Source: Narthecium ossifragum (lineage: Eukaryota; Streptophyta; Magnoliopsida; Dioscoreales; Nartheciaceae). Taken from it: a stretch of DNA of 64,000 nucleotides. Position 1 is the stretch's first letter. Each line of letters begins with the position of its first letter. Made by a program: the position numbers and the translations under genes. Below are positions 11,435 to 22,683 of the stretch, piece by piece. Location: NCBI GenBank assembly GCA_963920575.1, contig OY986965.1:15328290-15392289 (forward strand), in the 5' to 3' direction. Below the pieces are notes generated by a model. It had not been told where the DNA came from and did no database searches. It saw nothing but the letters and a program-made list of their open reading frames with translations.

Positions 11435-12189
11435 TGTTACGCCGAGCCTTCTCCTAGGCACGGGTACCTGGTCTCTTGCCCGGTCTCAGTTCCTCCTTAG
11501 CCAAATCTATGGCTAGGTCGAGAGATACCTTTAGGGTTTTAGGAGGAGGACCCTAGGTATTCGACGAGGAAGGTGAAGACTGGAGGTAGGAGACGGAAGA
11601 GAAGAGGATACCTTGCAGATCCTCTTGTGGTTGGCTGGTTACTCTTGGAAATCCACGCCAAGGGAGGTAGCGGAGGAGAGGGGGCAGCCAAGGATGGACG
11701 CCGGTGATGGGGACGTGCACTGTAGATGGCAGCGGTGGACGGCGATGGAGGCCCGGTTGGTGGAGAGAGAATCCGGTAGGGAAGAGGTGAAGGTGGCTGG
11801 TGGCGTGGGGTATTAGATTATAGCTACTTCTAGGGTTACAGCTACTCCTATAATATCTCTTAACTTTATTTTTCAATGCATAAAACCCTAATATTGCTAT
11901 GGAGGTCCTTTTATAGAGGCCTCAAAGAGTTCTACTCCAACCTAGATACCTACTTGCTAAAACAGCAAGTGATTTGACTCAACCCAACTAGGACTCATAA
12001 TCTGAACTAGCAAAGAACAAACTGGACTCAACCTAGGAAATCAACTAGGAAAGCAATTAAGACTAAACTAATGAAACAACCAGCTAGGACCTGCTTGGTT
12101 GAGCCACCCAAGGGTCATGGGTCCATCATGGATCCGACGATGATTGGCTTGGGTTTGGATCTGGTTCAGTTCCGAATTGGCTCGTAACA
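11435..12189 (-). repeat. 5' LTR of the B fragment
   Basis: Plus-strand ends are TGTTACGCC and GGCTCGTAACA. At 755 bp it is about 100 bp shorter than the other B LTRs, so it carries internal deletions. The usual reverse-oriented TATA block is present. Confidence 0.8.
11908..11915 (-). promoter_or_regulatory. TATA box of B 5' LTR
   Basis: Reverse complement of TATAAAAG inside the conserved block; it would drive the broken B gag at 9828-11372. Confidence 0.6.
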
Positions 12190-12669
12190 AGGTCGATGCA
12201 GTTCCTTCTTTCAGGTGGTCCTTTAGAAGATGGCGCGGTATTTCGAGGTGATCGAGGACTTGGAGCGTTGAGGAGTTCGTCAACAGATAATTTACAGTTT
12301 TAATTAATGATGTACAAATTGATGTATAAATCGAGGTATGACATGATGTATTCAAGAACAGAATTGTATGAGTATTAATTCGATTGTATTGGAAAAGTGT
12401 TGTCATATTATGGATGTGGACATTTGAGAAATGTAATAATTAGTTATTTACTATGTTATCATTATACAAGTTGAATTTGGAATGTTATGAAATGTACAGG
12501 TTTCTTGTGTTGTAATTATAAAGGGGATTTTGCCAAAAATTTTATGAACTTGAGGATTAAATTGTTTAAATTCATAGCAGTTATACACTTGTGCGCCCAT
12601 TGATGATGTAAACAGGTTTAGGTGGTTCCCGCCTCGATCTGGATGGGTTTTCTGGGTCGGGGCGTGACA

Positions 12670-13650
12670 GCCCATCCTTCAGTTCTTCAATCTCCCCATC
12701 CCCTTTCTCAAATATTCTGCTAACGGTAAAGGGGCCTGCCCCGCGTGATCACAACTTCCCAGGATATTGGTGTAGCCGCACTTCATACAGGTAGACTTGC
12801 TGCCCTTCTTGAAACATTTTCCTCATGATTCACTTGTCATGGTAGGCCTTTGTTTTTGCCTTGAATATCCGGGAACTCGCATAAGCATCATTCCGTAGTT
12901 CTTCTAGCTCAGACAGTTGGAGTTTTCGTTCCTGACCTGCATCATACAACATTAAATTCAGTGACTTAATAGTCCAATATGCCTTATGTTCTAATTCTAC
13001 TAGAAGAAGGCATGGTTTTCCATAAACTAGGTGAAACGGTAACATCTCCAGGATAGTCTTGTAACTAGTACGATAGGCCCACAACACATTTGATAGCCTC
13101 AAGGACCAGTCTTTTCGGTTAGGGCTAATTATCTTCTTCAAGATTTGCTTGATCTCCCTGTTTGTTAATTCAGCTTGGCCATTCGCCCGCGGATGATAAG
13201 CAGTGAAAACCTTTTGTGTGACTCCATACATGCGCATCAAAGCCTCAAAAGATCGGTTATAAAAATACGATCCTTGGTCACTAATAATAACCCTAGGAGT
13301 ACCAAATCTAGACAAAACATGCTCTTTAAGAAACTTGATGACAGTAAAACGATCATTATTTCTACATGCAATGGTCTCCACCCACTTTGACACGTATTCC
13401 ACAGCCATCAGTATATATAAATAGTCAAAAGAAGAAGGAAAGTGTCCCATAAAATCTATACCCCAGCAATCAAAAATCTCTACAGTTTGAATAGGGTTCA
13501 AAGGCATCATATGACGTCTAGATAGAGCTCGTAATTTCAACCATTGATCACATGATCTGCAGAAAATGTTAACATCGCGGAACATAGTAGGCCAGTATAA
13601 ACCATATTGAAGAATTTTAACATCAGTCTTTTTCATGAAAAAATGGCATC
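12670..13650 (-). pseudogene. H1 integrase (Athila type)
   Basis: A 268-residue open stretch (13636-12830) holds the zinc-finger C-X2-C equivalent (CRSCDQW), the core start WGIDFMGHFP, the second catalytic aspartate in IISDQGS and the glutamate in NGQAELTNREIK. All three catalytic acids are therefore visible. The C-terminal part (12829-12670) continues with frame breaks. No start codon is expected because integrase is released from a polyprotein. Divergence from the H2 copy (52994-55852) and the breaks around it mark it as an old copy. Confidence 0.8.
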
Positions 13651-13914
13651 CGCATGCATAAGATTGACATAACGTTATAATACTCTCAATTTCATGATCA
13701 ACAACTCATGATATGGTCAGGACAATACTTAAACAAATAGGGATCATCCCAATAAAAGTTCTTTACCTCAAATAAAAATCTACGCTTATCCTGCACACTC
13801 CAATAGGAAGGGATCTCACCTGTCACCAAATAATTGATAATATGCGCATACGAGGGCAGCCATGCAACTAAAAAGAGCTATTCGTCAGGGAAGTCATCCA
13901 TGATTGGTGCCTCA

Positions 13915-15200
13915 TCAATGGCTACCTCCACCATCAATCTTGATAGGTGCAACCATGTTCTCCACGCCCTTCTTGTCCTTGATGGAGATATCGAATTCCT
14001 GTAATATCAAGATACAACATATTAGGCGTGCTTTAGCATCCTTCTTGGTGAGAAGGTACTTAAGCGCACCATGATTAGTAAAAATAGTGATGGGAGAACC
14101 AATGAAATAAGCACAAAACTTGTCTAATGAAAAAACTATGGCTAATAGTTCTTTTTCAGTCGTAGAGTAGTTCACCTGTGCACTATTCAAGGTTCTGCTA
14201 GCATAATGAATCACTAGTATCACACATCAGTTCAAAAGAAAGGCTCCAATCAGGTAGTTGTACAATAGGTGCAAAAGTCAGTTCAACAATCAAAGCCTGA
14301 AAAGTCTTATGACAATCAATAGTCCACTCAAAACGGGTGTCCTTTATCAACAGATTACACAAGGGTCGAGAAATAGCAGAAAAATTCTGAATAAACCTCC
14401 TGTAAAACCCAGTATGCCCAAGAAAGTATCTAACATCTTTAACAGTCTTTAGCACATGAAGCTTTGAGATGAGATCGATTTTTTATCGATCTACCTCAAT
14501 GCCTCTGGAAGATACTATGTGGCCCAACACAATGCCCGAGGGCACGATGAAGTGGCACTTTTTCCAACTAAGCACAAGGTGCTTCTCTTCACACCTGACC
14601 AAGACTCGTTTTATGTTTTGCAAGCATGCATCAAAAGTATTACCAAACACAGTCAAATCATCCATATATACGTCCATGCATTCCTCTATCATATCAGAAA
14701 ACATACTCATCATACAACGCTGGAATGTAGCTGGGGCATTACACGGTCCAAATGGCATCATACGAAAAGCATAAATACCAAAAGGGCATGTAAAAGTCAT
14801 TTTTTTCTGATCTTCTAATGCAATCTCAATCTAATAATATCTAGAATAACCGTCAAGAAAGAAATAAAAAGGATGTCCACCTACTGTTTCTAAAATCTGG
14901 TCTAGAAAAGGTAATGGAATGTGATTCTTACGGGTGGCTGCATTTAGTTTCTTATAGTCTGTACACACGCGTCATCCTGTCACTAATTTAGTGGGGACAA
15001 AGTCCCACTTTCATTCTCAACAACGGTGACACCAAATTGTTTAGGTACAACATGAGTAGGTCTCACCCACTTGCTATTAGCAATGGGATAGATGATTCCT
15101 GCATCTAACAATTTCAGTACTTTAGTTTTTACTACCTCGTTCATTGCAGGGTTCAACCTACGCTGAGGATCCCTTACGAGGTATAGCCCCCTGTTCAAGA
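13915..15200 (-). pseudogene. H1 reverse transcriptase and RNase H (Athila type)
   Basis: Pieces in order on the minus strand: the N-terminal part QRRLNPAMNEVVKTKVLKLL (about 15165), palm residues MMPFGPCNAPATFQRCM and the catalytic YMDD (about 14640-14660), the connection FLGHTGFYRRFIQNF (about 14410), then RNase H (YASRTLNSAQVNYSTTEKEL, 14205-13915). Several stops and frame changes separate them, for example after VDR near 14483 and around 14820-14980. The catalytic YMDD is intact. The RNase H end normally reading VADHLSR is degraded to VAPI. Confidence 0.8.
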
Positions 15201-15253
15201 TTAATCTTATGAGAACAAATTAAAGGACAAATTCCTTTCAGGTCTGCTATACT

Positions 15254-16068
15254 CTAACGAATAGCTGATTTATGCTCATTCAAAACTCTAAGTAATTGCT
15301 CACTTTGCTCTGCAGTTAATGCTAAAGAAATAATAACCGGGTATGTATCACCTGGACCAAGGTAGGTGTGCTTTAAACCTTGAGCTAGAGGCTTTAGGTC
15401 CAACTTGGGCGGCACTACTGCTAATGGCGTTGATGGTTGTCCTCTTTCTGGCAGTTCTTCAAACCTTAGATGCCATGGAGCTGCAAAAGAACATTGTTCT
15501 AAATTAGTGCATATACCATCAACATCAGCAGTTTTATCTATATCAAACTCAAGAGATTTAATTTCAGCTGCAACAAACTCCTCTTCAGTGAGCGAGTCAA
15601 TCTGGTACGTTTGCTGGCTTTCATCATCCTCAGCAGGCTGCTTAGCAATATTAAAAACATTAATATCTAAAATCATATTTCCAAAAGTCAGTTTCATCAG
15701 ACCATTCATGCAATTAATTTTTGTGTTAGCAGTAGCAAGAAACGGTCTACCTAAAATAATTGCAATTCTAGAATCAGCAGTTACTACAGCCTGTGTATCC
15801 AAGACTAAGAAATCAGCAGGATAATAAAATTTATCTATTTGCACATGATCATCCTCGACTACTCCCCGTGCAGTTTTTGTAGATCTATTTGTCAGTTGCA
15901 AAACTACAGATGATGACTTAATCTGTCCTAAACCAATTTGCTAGTAAACAGAATATGGCATTAAATTGACACTTGCATCAAGGTCTAATAAAGCTTGTCC
16001 TACTTCATACTCTCCAATGAAACAAGACACAGTAGGACAACCAAGATCCTTATATTTCTTAGGAATCC
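15254..16068 (-). pseudogene. H1 protease and linker (Athila type)
   Basis: Starts with KYKDLGCPTVSCFIGE and the active-site region ALLDLDASVNLMPYSVY (about 15945-16010). Athila normally has DLGAS, so a Gly-to-Asp change sits next to the catalytic Asp. A stop follows (near 15941). The second part (15901-15254) has YYPADFLVLDTQAV and IILGRPFLATANTKIN, the C-terminal protease half, then an acidic linker toward reverse transcriptase. The upstream half of this gene lies beyond the insertion at 16069-33503, starting again at 33504. Confidence 0.8.
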
Positions 16069-16329
16069 TGTTACGCCGAGCCTTCTCGTAGGCACGAGTA
16101 CCTGGTCTTAGTTCCTCCTTAGCCAAATCTATGGCTAGGTCGAGAGATACCTTTACGATTTTACGAGAAGGACCCTAGGTATTCGACGAGGAAGGCGAAG
16201 ACTAAAGGAGGAGACGGATGAGAAGAGGGATACCTTGCAGCTCCTCTAGGGTTGTCTGGCTTCTCTTGGAGATCCAAGCCTTGGAGAACGTGGTGGAGGG
16301 AAGCACGGTAGCCAAGGATGGACGCCGGT

Positions 16330-18758
16330 TGTGAGGACCCGTCCCTCTACTCCTGGGTCGACTGGCTGGGTCAGGCCCGTGGCTCATTGGTTTGCTTTGC
16401 GTCGAGCGCGCGATCCGGTGGATCGCATTGTTTCTTGGACCGCAAGGGAAATTTGGTAAATTACGTCTTGTGGGTTTGTTTCACACCCGCGTGTGCACAC
16501 ACTGACCTTGTATGTGTTAGTGCTTGTTTAGAATGGCTAGGTGGACCCAAGATCGGAAGATCCCTGCTCGGGCGCGCGGAAGCTTGCCTTTGGGCAGCTG
16601 ACGACCCTCGAGCGATCGGTGGGACTCGTGAGCGAGTCGGTGGTGGGATCGAGCCAGGGCGCGAGCGATCGATCGCTCCTTGTAGCGACAGATCGGAATC
16701 GCGTCGGTGGCTCTTCTGCTTCGTGAGGACGGCCACCGCTGGCCGTCGCTCTCTCCTGTCAGAGGGGGGAGGACTTTCCCTCCCCTCCCTTCACCTTTCT
16801 CCCCTCTTTTCCGGCTTTCCCCTCCCCCTTTTTCCTTTCCTTTCTTCCTCCTCTTCTCTTCTTCTTCCTTCTTCTCTTCATTCCCACGGTGCTCTGTTTC
16901 TTCTCTTCTCCGCCGGCGAGCTTCATCTCCTCCGTTCTCCCTCCTCCGACCATCTTTTTCGGCATTCTAAGGCTCGTTGGATTCGTGACAACGAGAGGAA
17001 GATCCCTGAAGTGGTTTGGAGGCTTGTTGGTGATCAAATCGCGGGGAATCAGCCGAGGAAAGCGCAGCTAGGTAGGGTTATACCTACTGATGTTTATTTC
17101 GGGTTTTCTCTAGATCTAGCCGTTGGATCTTGTTGATCCTTGTTTTGTTGGATTCCTTATGCCTATTGATTTACTGATTTACGTTTCATGTTAATCAGGT
17201 GAGATTTGAGTAGGTTTTATGCATGATTAGTCTCGGATTTCGAGTTTTCTGCTGTTCTTGAAGAAAAGCCGGCTTGCGGCGAGTTTTCCGGCCGGCGTGT
17301 ACATGATCTTGGCTTTTGATAAACATAAGAGTTGTACATCTACTCGTTAGCTTTCCATTCCATCTTATTTCATATTTTTCTAATTTGTATACGATTTGTT
17401 ATGAATTTTTTGCTGAAGGGCAGCGTTGCAGCAATTAATGGGTAAGTTAGTTTGATTAACGATTTATGATTAGTGTTTTCCGTTAATCCAACTGTTGGAT
17501 GATTATGAATTTTGGATATGATGATCCTGGTATATACACCTACTGGTGGCTAAGTTGGATCTTGAATCCGACGTCGTTTGGACGTCGGATCGACGGGATC
17601 AATTTGCCCCTAAGTAGAGGTTTTTGGGTTTTGAATATAATATTATATTTCGGAATATAATATTATATTGTTTACTGTTCATCAGTGGCTTTCGGGGTTG
17701 CTTCCCATTGCAGGAGATCGCGGTCGACGATCGTGGTATCGTCGTAATGCCGGGACCCGCTGCGGATCGGCTGGCAGCGATTGGTAGTACCGCTGCAGCG
17801 ATCCAGTAGACTTATATGATGCTTGACATACTGTTGCATGCCTTGCTTCTTATCTGTGTATGTCATAGCATGCATTGTTGTTGTGTGCATTAGTTGCATT
17901 GGTTAGGGCGTGGGTGATCCTTGGGTTGCCGTCCCGAGGCTGGAAGCTCGGACTTAGCCCTAGGACCGAGGTTGGGCTGTTTGGACCCGGTTTGAATTGT
18001 GGTGTCCGGTCGATTCGATGATAGGCTTAGATGACTGGTACACTGGTTGCTTGATGATTGTAGAGGTCGTGTCGGTCTCGAGTCGGAGGCTGAGGTGTAG
18101 CCGATGTTCCGCTGTGTAGACTCTTGAGTGGTGGAAACGGCCCCCTCAGCGGTGCCATTTCCCGCCTGCAGTGCCAGGTTCCTGCATGTGAGTCAGCAGT
18201 GTTTGTTGAGCTTACTGTGTGCTGCTCCTGGGCACCAGGGACACGCGGTGGGGTTATGGGACCCCTGTATACACCCAGATCCTACTTGAGGGCGACACTG
18301 TTGCGTTTCCCTCTTCCTTCTTCTGTGTGTCGTAGTGTAGATCCCTACAGAGCTTAGTGCTCACTCCTACCCGGGCTGCGTTTTGCAGGTGCAGGCGTCA
18401 GTTCTTCCTCTCTAGCCCCTACCGGGCAGTTGGTTGCCGGTGCGGCGTCGCCTGGTGGCTTTTGAGAGGTGGTCATCGTTTATTGCTTTTACCTTATGTT
18501 AGTAGTCTCCTACGGAAGTGATGTTGTATTTTGAATCTTCCCCTCTCCGAGGATATGTATATTAAAAATCTTTTTGAGTTCTTAATCCGTGGTTCAAGGT
18601 GTTGTTATAATTATTGTCATTTAATTGAGGGTGCTTTGGTGAACAGTTAGGGAGACCAATAAGTTAGAGGGAACCCTCGCTAGCTTTTCTTCCGCGTTTG
18701 TTAGGTTACGGTTCGCGTCGCCCGTCCCGGTTGGGCTTTCGCGGGTCGGGGCACGACA
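16330..18758 (+). repeat. 5' LTR of element E
   Basis: TGTGAGGACC...GGGCACGACA, 2429 bp. Contains a 16-bp palindrome GAGCGATCGATCGCTC (16663-16678), a long polypyrimidine tract (about 16750-16900), an AT palindrome pair (17634-17669) and a conserved block TTTTGCAGGTGCAGGCG (18381-18397). Confidence 0.9.
17634..17669 (+). repeat. AT-rich inverted repeat with 4-base spacer
   Basis: The 16-bp perfect palindrome AATATAATATTATATT occurs twice, separated by TCGG. The two copies can pair as a 16-bp stem with a TCGG loop. The same structure is at 31778-31813 in the 3' LTR, and with one change at 57171-57206. Confidence 0.85.
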
Positions 18759-18761
18759 GCT

Positions 18762-18773
18762 TGGTATCAGAGC
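18762..18773 (+). other. Primer-binding site of element E
   Basis: TGGTATCAGAGC begins four bases after the LTR end. It is complementary to the 3' end of initiator-methionine tRNA, the usual primer in this clade. Confidence 0.85.
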
Positions 18774-18961
18774 ATAGGTTGTAGATCCCAGGGTTTAGGA
18801 TCATGATTCGGTTGAGATTGAGCGTGGAATGGGTTAGTTCTATGTCTAGAACATCCGTGCATGCTCTTTTGTGATGTGTTATGGTTTTCCGCTTTATGTT
18901 GTGCTGCTTTGTCTTGGGTTTCGAACAAGTGGATGCTTGTTGTTTCGGGTGGGGGGTGCAG

Positions 18962-19862
18962 ATGCCGAGGAGTCGGGTACGTCGTTCCATTGTGAGTCGT
19001 GGCCGGTCGCGTGTGCAGCGCACCGCCCGACAGGCTCCAGTAGCCGCGACAGCTTTGCTCCGAGACTCTGCACCAGCACCAGAGGCGAGTGTTGAGTTCG
19101 CGGTGGGGGAAAACGCCTCTCCTTTCGCCGAGAGGGTTCTTCCGCCACTTAGCGAACGCGCTGTGACGGCAGCGGTGATCACCTTCCAGGAGCTGAACCC
19201 GCCCAGGTTCAGTGGCGCTGAGGGTGATCCGGCAGTAGCGGACGACTGGCTGAGAGGAGTCAGTCGTGTCCTCGACGCTTTGTTCATCCAGGATGACCGG
19301 GTTCGGGTTAGACTGGCGGCGTTCCAGCTCGACAGGGACGCTTTGGACTGGTGGAGTACTGTCTTGGCCGTTAGGAGCGGGAGTGACCCCTCGTGGGACA
19401 TGTTCCATTCGTCTTTTCTCGACGCGTACTTCCCTCAGAGTGCGCATCACGCCTTGGTTCGGGAGTACCTCAGCATCTCCCAGGTTACGCAGTCAGTGGC
19501 ACAGTATGCAACTAGGTTCACCAGGCTCGTCAGTGGCAGGGCCTAGGGCAGTTCAGCCAGTGTTCCCCTCGAGGTTAGGGCGTGCCGGCCAGCCGCAGCA
19601 GGCTCAGGGTGGAGTTGGACCGTGGCGGGGGGAGGCCCGTTCACGACGCCATCAGCCCTATCAGCACCAGCCAGAGGACGTCGGTGGAGATAGTCCAGGG
19701 GCAGAGGAGGTGGCGAATGACGAGGATGATCCCGATCAGCAGTTCTCAGAGGATGAGCAGCCGGAGCAGTCAGTCGGTGAGTACGACGAGGACCAGCCCC
19801 TCTCGGAGGCAGAGGAGGAGTTCGCGAAGGATGATCCGGACGAGCGATTTCCAGAGGAGGAG
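18962..19862 (+). pseudogene. Element E gag, N-terminal part, frameshifted
   Basis: The ATG at 18962 starts MPRSRVRRSIVSRG, a basic N-terminus. The capsid domain follows (LNPPRFSGAEGD, DDWLRGVSRVLDALF, RVRLAAFQLDRDALDWW, LDAYFPQS), parallel to element D gag. The frame stops at 19546 after FTRLVSGRA, where element D has about 65 more capsid residues. A deletion and frame change bring in another frame, which is glutamine-rich and then strongly acidic (about 19690-19862, with DDPDQQFSEDE and DDPDERFPEEE as repeated units). That second frame continues in phase across the D insertion point to the zinc knuckles at 30078-30332, showing the gag was one gene before D arrived. Gag would package element RNA; this copy is broken. 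Confidence 0.8.
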
Positions 19863-22481
19863 TGTGAGGACCCGTTCCTCTAACCCGGCTCGACCGCGTC
19901 GGTCGAGGGCCGATCCCTTTCTTGGGTTGTTCTCGCGTCGAGTGCGATCGGCTGATCGCATGGCCTCTTTGCAACCCCAGGGGCAATTTGGTCAAATTGC
20001 GCCCTGTCGGGTGATTTCACACGCGTGTAACGTACACACGGCCTTATAATGATGTATGTGCTTGAGTAGACCCATAAGAGTGATCTAGATCTGAGGATCG
20101 GGGTTTGATCAAGTAGATCCAGATCTGAACGGCCGTGATCAATTTGATGATGATCAAACGGTTGTTGACTTAAACAACCTAATTAGTTAAACTTAACCCT
20201 ACTTTTCATTCACTCTCCCTCTCGCGAGACTTCTTCCTGGGTGACGGCGCGACGGCTGAGGAGAGGGAGAGACCGCGACTCGACTGGAAGGAGAAGAGGG
20301 CGGCGGCGGCCGGCCAAGGAGCTAGACGCGGCGTCCACGGCGACGACGGAGGGCTAGGCGAGCTCTGCGACCGCGACTGGAGGTGGCGGCGAGCTTGGGA
20401 ACGGCAACCGCGGCCGGAGAAGAAGGAGAGGGACGAGATCCCGACGCCTAGAGGTAGGGATTCCTACCCAAATCGTGGATTTGGCCTCTAGGGTATTGTT
20501 TGTTGCATGCTAGAATAGGATTGCAGTGTTCTGTTACTCCGTGATTTCTCTGTTGATGTTCTTCCCTTCTTAGAGCATGCCGTCGTATAGATCTAGTTGC
20601 TAGTAGTGATTTCTTTGACGAGGTTTGCTTCCCTTCTCGCTGGTGTGTTGTGGGTTGATGAGATTCTTCCTCTGATTTCTTTCCCCTGTTCTTGGCCGGC
20701 CGGAGACTTGAGTTGCCTGATTTCCCTTGAAGCTTCGGGTATTCGTTTCTGTTTCCTTACTCATCCCAGTTGCTGCAGTGTCATCTCTTTCCATGCTCGA
20801 TCCCTCTGTTTTCCTTCCGGCTGCCAGGGGTTGTTGAGGGGTGGCATTGTTCAGTCTGCTGCGAGGGTGTGAGTTCCATTCCCGTAAGCTCTGTCTTTGA
20901 GGATTGGTTTGGGTTTTGCTGGACTCCGTAAGGGAGTTGAGTTGGGGTTCTGATTGGCCTTGCTCTGGGTAGATGGCCCTCCTTCCCTCTGTTGTCCTCC
21001 CCAGGTTTCGCTACTGCCATGGTGAACCTATGAATTCGTCCCCTTTGCTGGTATGGATGGTCATTACCTGATTTGGAGTCAGTCCTTGGTTGGACTTCAC
21101 TATCAGCCCGAACTGAATATTACTACCACTCTTATGAACCATATGTTTATCTTTTTCTTCAACTCGTATAATTACTCGCCATACCATTGAATTATATATT
21201 GTTATAGCATGCTTCTGCCTAGGGCCGGCGGTGTGCCCGTTTCTATTTCTTTGTGGGTTAACCAAGGGAGTGACGCCCCTTGGGAATGTTTAGATTTAAT
21301 TGGGCCGAAGGTGTGCCCTATTGTATGTGTTGAATAAGATGATATATGATTGGGATATGTGAAAGTCTATGTTTGGCTTCTGTCTATTCTTAAATGCTAA
21401 ATCTATTTTATAGCTATGCTATAACTTGTGGACATGTGGTTGATGAATTGACATGTAGAGACACCTAGGCCTAGTTGTTTGAATAGGCTCATGCATGTTG
21501 TATGCATTAGAAGCATTAAGGCTAGGTGCGGGCGATGGGCTCGATCGCCGATCCGAGGGCTCGGGTAGCTCGGATCTAGCTTTAGGACCGAGGTATGGGT
21601 AGGAGGATTAGGGCGAGATTGTGTGGTTATGATCTTATGTTGATTGAGGTTACAACCTAGATATAATCATGTGAATTATGATGTTGAGGAATAGAGGTCG
21701 TGTTGTCTCTTTGTCCCAAGGGTCTAAGTGTGGATGTCGATGTCCATGACGTATGTCCCCGTACAAGGGGTGGTGTACGGCGAGAGCTCCGGCGGTGAGT
21801 GCAGCGGCGATGCACCGACCCTGGGTCCGGGCTCGTGTTGGCTGTCCTCCTTGTTTCGCCGCTTGGGTGAGGGTGACCCTATGTAGGGGCCCATTCTGGA
21901 TCGACGAGGTGTGAGGCCTCCAGTAGCACCTTAGCCTTGGGATGAAAGATAACACAATTGCAGTTTACCCTTTCCTTGAGAGTGCCGTAGAGTAGAACCC
22001 TACTGGGCTTTATGCTCACCCTACCCGGGCTGCGTTTTGCAGGTGCAGGCGCCGCTCCTTCCACTTCAGTAGCCACTGGCGGATCAGCTCTTGGAGGCGC
22101 ATCTACTTCGGGTGGACTTTGAGGTTGTTGACAGACTAGAGGATTTAAATTCAGCTTTATATTTATTTAATGTAGTCAAACATTTGGAGACTTATGCATC
22201 TTATTTGAGGACAAATTGTATAACCGTCAATTTTGATATTAATGACAAAGTCTTTTATTTGGATGTTTAATTGGATTGTAATCATGATATCAGTATGAGT
22301 CTGCAAATTATGCCCTTTGATTCTGTATTTGAATTTACTGTGAAATATGAGGAATTGTACAGGTCCTTGTGTAAGAATTATAGAGGAGATTCTGTCAAAA
22401 TTCTCCGCGCCATTGATGATGTAACAGGTTTAGATTGCTCACTCCCCGATCTGGATGGGTTTTCTGGGTCGGGGCGTGACA
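19863..22481 (+). repeat. 5' LTR of element D
   Basis: TGTGAGGACCCG...GGGGCGTGACA. Nearly identical to 27455-30072. The conserved TTTTGCAGGTGCAGGCG block is at 22035-22051. Short ORFs in it on either strand are repeated exactly in the 3' LTR and are not genes. Confidence 0.93.
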
Positions 22482-22484
22482 GTT

Positions 22485-22496
22485 TGGTATCAGAGC
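22485..22496 (+). other. Primer-binding site of element D
   Basis: TGGTATCAGAGC three bases after the LTR end, initiator-methionine tRNA type. Confidence 0.88.
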
Positions 22497-22683
22497 AGGC
22501 TGTAGGTCCTTCGGGATAGGATTAGGTCTGCGGTTGAGATTTGAGCGGGGTTGGGATAGTTCTAAGTCTAGAACATCCTTGCATGCTTGACTTTTTGCCG
22601 AGTGTGATGTGTTTATTTTATTGATGTGATGATCTATTTTGGTCTCTAACGGATGAACATCCGTGTCTCTGGTGTCTGTGCAG

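Larger units (their letters stand above)
6380..12669 (+). repeat. Old D-like 3' LTR, interrupted
   Basis: Begins TGTGAGGACCCG directly after a purine-rich tract and ends GGGTCGGGGCGTGACA, as D LTRs do. LTR sequence proper is 6380-8400, about 9742-9815 and 12190-12669. The gaps are a C solo LTR and a B fragment. The LTR part between the B fragment and base 12190, about 430 bp in D, is missing. It is clearly more diverged from D than the two D LTRs are from each other, so it belongs to an older relative. Confidence 0.75.

Noticed and set aside
16759..17037. Lys/Arg/Gly-rich minus-strand ORF (also at 30923 and 56084)
   Set aside because: Antisense of the polypyrimidine tract in E LTRs; composition alone explains the open frame.
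18706..19450. Two long minus-strand ORFs opposite element E gag
   Set aside because: Shadows of the GC-rich gag frame; no motif and no independent start context.
20597..20872. 91-residue ORF in D LTR, repeated at 28189
   Set aside because: LTR sequence; different lengths in the two LTR copies because of indels, and no coding signature.
21650..21955. 101-residue minus-strand ORF repeated at 29241-29546
   Set aside because: Identical because the D LTRs are nearly identical. Antisense LTR frame without known domains.
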